Shown here: positions 7,371 to 12,120 of the stretch, one piece after another
Numbering within the stretch: position 1 is the first letter of the stretch
How the letters are laid out: the number at the start of each line of letters is the position of its first letter
DNA from: an uncultured Petrimonas sp.
GTDB taxonomy: Bacteria > Bacteroidota > Bacteroidia > Bacteroidales > Dysgonomonadaceae
DNA: 12,120 bases
Assembly: GCA_934621705.1 (NCBI GenBank)
Contig: CAKTUP010000058.1
Location: forward strand, 1-12,120
Reading direction: 5' to 3'
Made by a program: the position numbers and the translations under genes
The notes under the pieces: model-generated
What the model was told of the DNA's origin: nothing
The model's database searches: none
Seen by the model: only the letters and a program-made list of their open reading frames with translations

Positions 7371-10300
7371 ATGCACGCACACTCAAAATACATCATTCTC
7401 GGAATATCTCTTATTCTCTTCTGCATCGGCTGTTCCACCAAAAAGAACACGCCGACAACCCGCGCGTACCACGAACTTACCACCCGATACAACGTTTTTT
7501 TTAACGCCGAAGAAGCCTACAACGAAACCCTGCAATCACTAGCGGAAAGCCACAAAGACAATTGGCAGGAATTGTTGCCGATGTATCCCAACAGTTCTGT
7601 TCTCGGAGATACCGTCATCAAGCAACCGGGCGGGTCTTTCGACCGGGTTGTCGAGAAAACAACGAAAGCCATTCAGGAACATTCCATTACAGCCAAACCG
7701 CGACGTGACCGCTCACAACCCAATTCGCAGAAGTATCGCGACTGGCTTCGGCAAAACGAATTTAATCCGTTTATCGACCAAGCGTGGCTGTTGATGGGGA
7801 AAGCGCACGTGCAAAACAAAGATTATACCGAAGCGATTTCGGTGCTTTCGCAGACGGCGCGGCTTTTCAATCACGATATCGATGTGGTTTCGGAAGCTCA
7901 AATTTGGATGCTGCGCGCTTATGCCGAAATGGGTTGGTTTTCTGATGCCGAAACCTTGGCAACCACCTTGCAGGTGCGCTCTCTGCCCAAAAATCTGCAA
8001 TCGCTCTTTACCGAATTTTACACGTTTTTCTTGCTTCGCCAAGGAAATTATCGCGACGCGATTCCGTTTCTGGCACAAACCATTGAGAGCGAGAAAAATG
8101 CTATTCAAAAACGACGATTGCAATTTTTACTCGGACAACTTTACATAAATTCAGGCGAACGGGAAAACGCGTATCAGGCTTTTGAGCGAATAAAAGGCTT
8201 AAACACGCCTTACGAAGTGGCCTTCAACGCGCTGATGGCTCAGTCGCAAGTGGCAACGGGCAATGCACAAGTTATCGGCGATTTGCAAAAGATGGCAAAA
8301 AACAAAAAGAACGACGAGTATCTCGACCAAATTTATGGCGCTATCGGCCATATTTATTTGTCTCAAAACAATATCGAAAAAGCCGTTGAAAATTATCTTC
8401 TTGCCGAGAAAAAAAGCGCCCGAAACGGTATCGACAAAGCGTTGGCACAAATTGCGCTGGGCGATATTTATTTCGAACGAAAAGAGTTTATTAAAGCCGA
8501 GCCGCGATATTCTGACGCGTTGGGAATTTTGCCCAAAACCAATCTTCATTTTCCGAAAGTCGAGTTTCGGACAAACGCTTTACAAGAGCTAGTGCCGCAT
8601 CTTTCGGCTGTTGCCGAGCAAGACAGTTTACAACATTTGGCACGAGTTCCGCAGGCGGAACAACTCAACATTATTAACGCTTACATTGCCGAACTAAAAA
8701 AAATAGACCGCGAACAATCCCGCGATAGCGAACGCGAAGCGTATTTAGCCCAGCAGCAAGCCCGCGCACCCAGTCTGGGACAACAACAGCCTTCGGCTGC
8801 CGAAGCGGCGGTAGCAATGGCGAATCGGGGAACGGAAACTTCGTTTTATTTCTACAATCCGCAATTGGTTTCGCAGGGTAGGGGCGAGTTTCGTCGCCGA
8901 TGGGGAAATCGCTCGTTGCAAGATAATTGGCGGCTACAAACTTCAAGCGTTGCTCCACAAGATACACTCGCTCCGTCTCCAAATCTCCAAGTCTCGGAGA
9001 CTCCCGGTCGCGCTACCGACCCTTATTCCGCGGAATTTTACCTGCAACAACTTCCCGTTTCGCCCGAAGCCAAGGCTGAGTCGGACAAAATTATCGAAAA
9101 CGGATTGTTTGAAGGCGGAAAATCGGCAAAAGACCGGCTCGAAGATTTCGATTATGCCGCCGGATTGCTTGAGCGCCACTTGAAAGATTTTCCCAAAAGC
9201 GAACACCAAAAGGATGTATATTATCAACTTTACTGGTTGCATTTGCGAAGCGGAAACCATGCGTTAGCACAAAGTTATCGATCGAAAATAATTTCGGAAT
9301 TTCCCGAGAGCGAATATGCTATTTCGATGTCCGACCCCAATTACGAACGCGCCGTGCGAAACTTCACGCAGTTGCAGGATTCCCTTTATCAGAAAACCTA
9401 TCAGGCATATCAACAAGGAAAAACCGAAGAAGTCCACAGGAACTTCGGCGAAGCGTTGAAACTGTTTTCGAACGGCGATTTAATGCCGAAATTCAGGTTG
9501 CTGAACGCGCTTTCGTTCGCGCAAACGGGCGATGCTGAAAAACTGGAATCGTCACTGAAAGAGTTGGCGGAAAAGCATCCCGATAGCGAAGAGAGCAAAC
9601 TGGGACAAAGCATTTTAGAAGGTTTATTGGAAGGAAAAACGCTGGCAGCGAACGCGTCCGCCGTTTCGGGTATAAATTGGCAGCGTCAGAGACAAGAAAT
9701 TTCCGCAGATACTGTTCGATTCAGCGGCGAAAAAAACGTGATGCATTCGTATCTTTTGTTGTTTGACGCAAACGCGATAAAGAGAAACGAGTTGCTTTTT
9801 GCCGTTTCCGATTTCAACTTTTCGAACTTCCAACTTCGCACATTCAACACCGCTTATATCCGCGTTTCGCCTTACGAAGCACTTCAAATAAAGCCGTTCC
9901 GTTCGTTTGACGAAGCCAATCGATACGCGAAAATGATTGAGTCCGACTCCGTTTTCCGACACACTATTTCTTCCAATATTCTTCCGCTTGTAATTTCCGA
10001 TGCGAATTTGGAATTGCTTGGCACCCAGAAATCGATTGCCGATTACATCGTGTTTACCAATGATTCCGTGCAAACTATCGTTCCGATAAAAGAAGCGGAA
10101 GTTGCTTCCGAACCCGAAAAAGTATTACCTTTGGAAGTCGAAAAAACGGATGTTCCTGTTGTCGTTCCACCAAAACAAACCGTGCGTGAAACCACCGAAC
10201 AGCGACAAGCTGAACTGGAAAGAAAAGCCGAAGAAGCACTGAAACAGACCGATAACGTTTTATCGAAACGAGACCGGGAAAAGATTTTGAAAGAGCGCGA

Positions 10301-10478
10301 ACGAGCACGAAAAGAGCTGATAAAACAGCGCGAACGTGAGTTAAAACAAAAAGAAAAAGCCCGAAAAGAAGAGCTGAAACTTCGCGAACGCGAACGTCAG
10401 CAAAAACTGAAAGAACAGGAGCGATTGCGCAAGGAAAAACTAAGAGAGCGCGAGCGTATTTTGCGTGAACGAAAATAG
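7371..10478 (+). CDS. SprE/PorW-like TPR lipoprotein (type IX secretion / gliding motility)
   Basis: The protein is probably an outer-membrane lipoprotein supporting the type IX secretion system, as SprE does in Flavobacterium and PorW in Porphyromonas. I prefer ATG 7371 (1035 residues) over 7317: it begins a standard lipoprotein signal with hydrophobic IILGISLILF and Cys21, whereas the extra 18 codons are repeat-derived. After Cys21 comes STKKNTPTTRAYHELTTRYN, the family's typical mature N-terminus. TPR-like helical repeats fill about 134-385. A Pro/Ser/Gln-rich linker (about 460-550) precedes the family segment LFEGGKSAKDRLEDFDYA (about 578-595) and a run ending FPESEYAISMSDPNY. Residues about 791-870 match the family's C-terminal module (HSYLLLFDAN...AVSDFNFSNF). 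The end is unusual: a charged Arg/Glu/Lys-rich helix at about 966-1035. Family assignment is by motif memory, so the TPR call is firmer than the secretion role. Confidence 0.8.
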   Translation: MHAHSKYIILGISLILFCIGCSTKKNTPTTRAYHELTTRYNVFFNAEEAYNETLQSLAESHKDNWQELLPMYPNSSVLGDTVIKQPGGSFDRVVEKTTKAIQEHSITAKPRRDRSQPNSQKYRDWLRQNEFNPFIDQAWLLMGKAHVQNKDYTEAISVLSQTARLFNHDIDVVSEAQIWMLRAYAEMGWFSDAETLATTLQVRSLPKNLQSLFTEFYTFFLLRQGNYRDAIPFLAQTIESEKNAIQKRRLQFLLGQLYINSGERENAYQAFERIKGLNTPYEVAFNALMAQSQVATGNAQVIGDLQKMAKNKKNDEYLDQIYGAIGHIYLSQNNIEKAVENYLLAEKKSARNGIDKALAQIALGDIYFERKEFIKAEPRYSDALGILPKTNLHFPKVEFRTNALQELVPHLSAVAEQDSLQHLARVPQAEQLNIINAYIAELKKIDREQSRDSEREAYLAQQQARAPSLGQQQPSAAEAAVAMANRGTETSFYFYNPQLVSQGRGEFRRRWGNRSLQDNWRLQTSSVAPQDTLAPSPNLQVSETPGRATDPYSAEFYLQQLPVSPEAKAESDKIIENGLFEGGKSAKDRLEDFDYAAGLLERHLKDFPKSEHQKDVYYQLYWLHLRSGNHALAQSYRSKIISEFPESEYAISMSDPNYERAVRNFTQLQDSLYQKTYQAYQQGKTEEVHRNFGEALKLFSNGDLMPKFRLLNALSFAQTGDAEKLESSLKELAEKHPDSEESKLGQSILEGLLEGKTLAANASAVSGINWQRQRQEISADTVRFSGEKNVMHSYLLLFDANAIKRNELLFAVSDFNFSNFQLRTFNTAYIRVSPYEALQIKPFRSFDEANRYAKMIESDSVFRHTISSNILPLVISDANLELLGTQKSIADYIVFTNDSVQTIVPIKEAEVASEPEKVLPLEVEKTDVPVVVPPKQTVRETTEQRQAELERKAEEALKQTDNVLSKRDREKILKERERARKELIKQRERELKQKEKARKEELKLRERERQQKLKEQERLRKEKLRERERILRERK

Positions 10479-10506
10479 AATAATTAAAGAACATCAATTC
10501 CCGCCC

Positions 10507-10548
10507 GCACCCCGCAACTCGTAACTCGCATCTCGAATCCCGAAACAA
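10507..10548. repeat. Degenerate heptad repeat (CTC core) filling the spacer before rdgB
   Basis: Six successive 7-bp units read gcacccc, gcaactc, gtaactc, gcatctc, gaatccc, gaaacaa, ending two bases before the rdgB ATG at 10551. CTCG or CCCG recurs at exact 7-bp spacing (10511, 10518, 10525, 10532, 10539). The organisation parallels the block at 7319-7370: same period, pyrimidine-rich core, and abutment to a start codon, though the unit sequence differs. No hairpin or terminator is seen in this 72-bp gap. Confidence 0.7.
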
Positions 10549-10550
10549 AC

Positions 10551-11126
10551 ATGAAAATAGTATTCGCCACCAACAACCGGCACAAACTCGACGAAATTCG
10601 GAAAATTACCGAAGGGAAAATCGAAATTTTAAGTTTATCGGAAATCAATTGTCACGAAGTTATTCCCGAAACGGGAACAACGCTCGAAGAAAACGCGTTG
10701 ATTAAAGCACAATTCATCAAGGACAATTTTGGATTCGATTGTTTTGCCGACGATACCGGTCTGGAAGTTGACGTTTTGGACGGTGCTCCCGGCGTTTACT
10801 CGTCGCGATACGCCGGCGAAGCCGGTAATCCGCAGGATAATATGGATAAAATGTTGCGAGAAATGAACGGAAAAGAAAATCGGAAAGCGCGCTTTAGAAC
10901 CGTTATCGCGTTATTGTTGAATGGTGATCAGCATTTCTTCGAAGGCATTATTATCGGTAAAATCATCCGCGAAAAGCGCGGAACAGCCGGATTCGGTTAC
11001 GACCCCATTTTCGTTCCCGACGGTTACGACAAAACCTTCGCCGAACTGGGCGACGATGAAAAAAACAAAATCAGTCATCGTGCAATTGCTACAACCAAAC
11101 TGATTGACTTCCTTTTATCGATTTAA
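10551..11126 (+). CDS. rdgB: RdgB/HAM1-family non-canonical purine NTP pyrophosphatase
   Basis: This cytoplasmic enzyme hydrolyses dITP, ITP and XTP to monophosphates and pyrophosphate, keeping deaminated purines out of nucleic acids. At 191 residues it is full length for the family. The signatures are all present: the N-terminal [12 protein letters not shown] with Lys12, [15 protein letters not shown] with metal-binding Glu residues (39-53), DDTGLEVD with Asp67/Asp68, the GVYSSRYAG loop at 81-89, the FGYDPIF purine-recognition motif at 148-154, and SHR at 175-177. The start is fixed because the MKIVFATNN opening is the conserved first strand. It lies 72 bp after the TPR gene, separated only by the heptad repeat, with no terminator seen, so it may be read through from that gene. 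Confidence 0.95.
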   Translation: MKIVFATNNRHKLDEIRKITEGKIEILSLSEINCHEVIPETGTTLEENALIKAQFIKDNFGFDCFADDTGLEVDVLDGAPGVYSSRYAGEAGNPQDNMDKMLREMNGKENRKARFRTVIALLLNGDQHFFEGIIIGKIIREKRGTAGFGYDPIFVPDGYDKTFAELGDDEKNKISHRAIATTKLIDFLLSI

Positions 11127-11131
11127 TTGAT

Positions 11132-11139
11132 TATCTTTG
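11132..11139 (+). promoter_or_regulatory. Putative Bacteroidota -7 promoter element (TATCTTTG)
   Basis: TATCTTTG matches the Bacteroides sigma-ABfr -7 consensus TAnnTTTG at every fixed position. It lies in the 42-bp gap after rdgB, 29 bp before the oxidoreductase ATG, giving a short leader of about 20 bases. The -33 TTTG/TTG element is weak: the nearest TTG (11104-11106) is a few bases too far upstream. The call rests on the -7 match and position. Confidence 0.5.
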
Positions 11140-11168
11140 AAATCCAAATCATTTAAACCCAACAAAAT

Positions 11169-12120
11169 ATGTCAAACATCATTCGCACAGGCGTTATCGG
11201 ATACGGATTATCCGGAAGAGTTTTCCACGCACCTTTTGTAGATGTGGTGGACGGTTACGAACTGACCAAAATCAGCACTGCCCATCCCGATCGAATAAAA
11301 ATGATCAACGAAAGATATCCGTCAACAACTGTAGTGTCCGGCGGAGAAGTTATTATCGGCGATCCCGATATCGATTTGGTTATCGTAACTTCGCCCAATA
11401 CCGATCATTTTCGTTGGGCAAAAGAAGCGTTGCTGGCCGGCAAACACGCCATGGTGGAAAAACCGTTTACGGTAACAGTTGCCGAAGCCGATGAGTTGAT
11501 AGAATTATCGAAAAAGCAAGGAAAAATACTTACCGTTTACCACAATCGCCGCTTCACGAGCGATACCAAAACCGTAAGAAAACTGCTCGACAGCGGATTG
11601 CTGGGCGAAGTTCGCGATTACGAATCGCATTTCGACCGTTACCGTTCTGAGCCGCGCCCGTTTGGCGCCTGGCGCGAAAAACCGCTTCCCGGTTCGGGAA
11701 TTTTTTACGATTTAGGCTCTCACCTTATCGACCAAACACTGTGGTTTTTCGGGATGCCGCAAGCGGTAACTGCCGAAATAAACTCGCAACGCCCCTGGGC
11801 AAAGGCCGATGACCATTTCGATGTGCGGCTGCATTATCCGGCGTTTACCGCCACGCTGAAATCGGGGATGCTTTGTAAAATTCCCGGGCCAACGTTTATG
11901 ATTCACGGTGCAAACGGTTCGTACGTAAAATACGGGCTTGATGTTCAGGAAGCCACGCTCGATGGCGGAGCCATTCCCGAAGGGAAAAACTGGGGTCGCG
12001 AACCCGAAGAGATTTGGGGAACGATAAATGCTGAATATAAAGGTGTGAAAATTCAGGGGAAAATCGAGAGCGAGCACGGCGATTATCGGGAATATTTCGC
12101 CAATCTTCGCGATGCTATTT
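11169..12120 (+). CDS. Gfo/Idh/MocA-family NAD(P)-dependent oxidoreductase, 3'-truncated
   Basis: The visible 317 residues run open to the window end, so the stop codon is missing; family members are usually about 340-360 residues, so little is lost. The enzyme should oxidise or reduce a sugar or cyclitol using NAD(P). The Rossmann dinucleotide motif is GYGLSG (11-16), followed by RVFHAPF, which is typical of the YdgJ/IolW-like subgroup. The EKP motif, whose lysine is catalytic in this family, is at 97-99. GIFYDLGSHLIDQ (177-189) carries the conserved Asp181 and His185 of the substrate site. No signal peptide is present, so it is cytoplasmic. The start at 11169 follows an A-rich leader (AACAAAAT) and directly begins the first beta-strand. 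It follows rdgB by 42 bp but probably has its own promoter. The substrate cannot be assigned; a scyllo-inositol dehydrogenase-like activity is only a possibility. Confidence 0.93.
   Translation, partial: MSNIIRTGVIGYGLSGRVFHAPFVDVVDGYELTKISTAHPDRIKMINERYPSTTVVSGGEVIIGDPDIDLVIVTSPNTDHFRWAKEALLAGKHAMVEKPFTVTVAEADELIELSKKQGKILTVYHNRRFTSDTKTVRKLLDSGLLGEVRDYESHFDRYRSEPRPFGAWREKPLPGSGIFYDLGSHLIDQTLWFFGMPQAVTAEINSQRPWAKADDHFDVRLHYPAFTATLKSGMLCKIPGPTFMIHGANGSYVKYGLDVQEATLDGGAIPEGKNWGREPEEIWGTINAEYKGVKIQGKIESEHGDYREYFANLRDAI

Overview
The window is a stretch of a Bacteroidota chromosome, most likely from the order Bacteroidales. The evidence is a SusD-family lipoprotein beside glycoside hydrolases (a polysaccharide utilization locus, PUL), A-rich leaders without Shine-Dalgarno sequences, a SprE/PorW-type lipoprotein of the type IX secretion / gliding machinery, and a TAnnTTTG-type promoter element. 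I cannot name the genus. Every gene I can support reads on the + strand.

Positions 1-7067 hold the distal part of a fructan utilization locus. In order it encodes a SusD-like glycan-binding protein (5' end outside the window), a GH32 fructanase with a type I signal peptide and an N-terminal accessory domain, a second GH32 enzyme with a lipoprotein signal, a PfkB-family fructokinase, and an MFS sugar permease. The inferred pathway is capture and import of fructan pieces by SusCD (susC should lie just upstream), hydrolysis to fructose by the two GH32 enzymes, import across the inner membrane by the permease, and phosphorylation to fructose-6-phosphate. A perfect 16-bp hairpin with a T5 tail (7097-7137) closes this unit. 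The content resembles the Bacteroides thetaiotaomicron fructan locus, but there is no room for a surface glycan-binding protein gene between susD and the first GH32 gene, and no sensor gene lies in the window.

Positions 7138-7370 are an AT-rich spacer ending in a degenerate 7-bp periodic repeat that abuts the preferred start of the next gene. Positions 7371-11126 carry housekeeping-type genes: a large TPR lipoprotein of the SprE/PorW type with an unusual Arg/Glu/Lys-rich helical tail, then a RdgB/HAM1 nucleotide-pool-cleaning pyrophosphatase. A second degenerate 7-bp repeat fills the spacer before rdgB. From 11169 to the window end runs a 3'-truncated NAD(P)-dependent oxidoreductase of the Gfo/Idh/MocA family, preceded by a good -7 promoter match.

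I found no RNA gene, insertion sequence, CRISPR array or defence system. The gene content is ordinary for this phylum. The least explained features are the two heptad-repeat spacers, a related motif inside the TPR gene, the charged tail of the TPR protein, and a base-composition change between the two GH32 genes.
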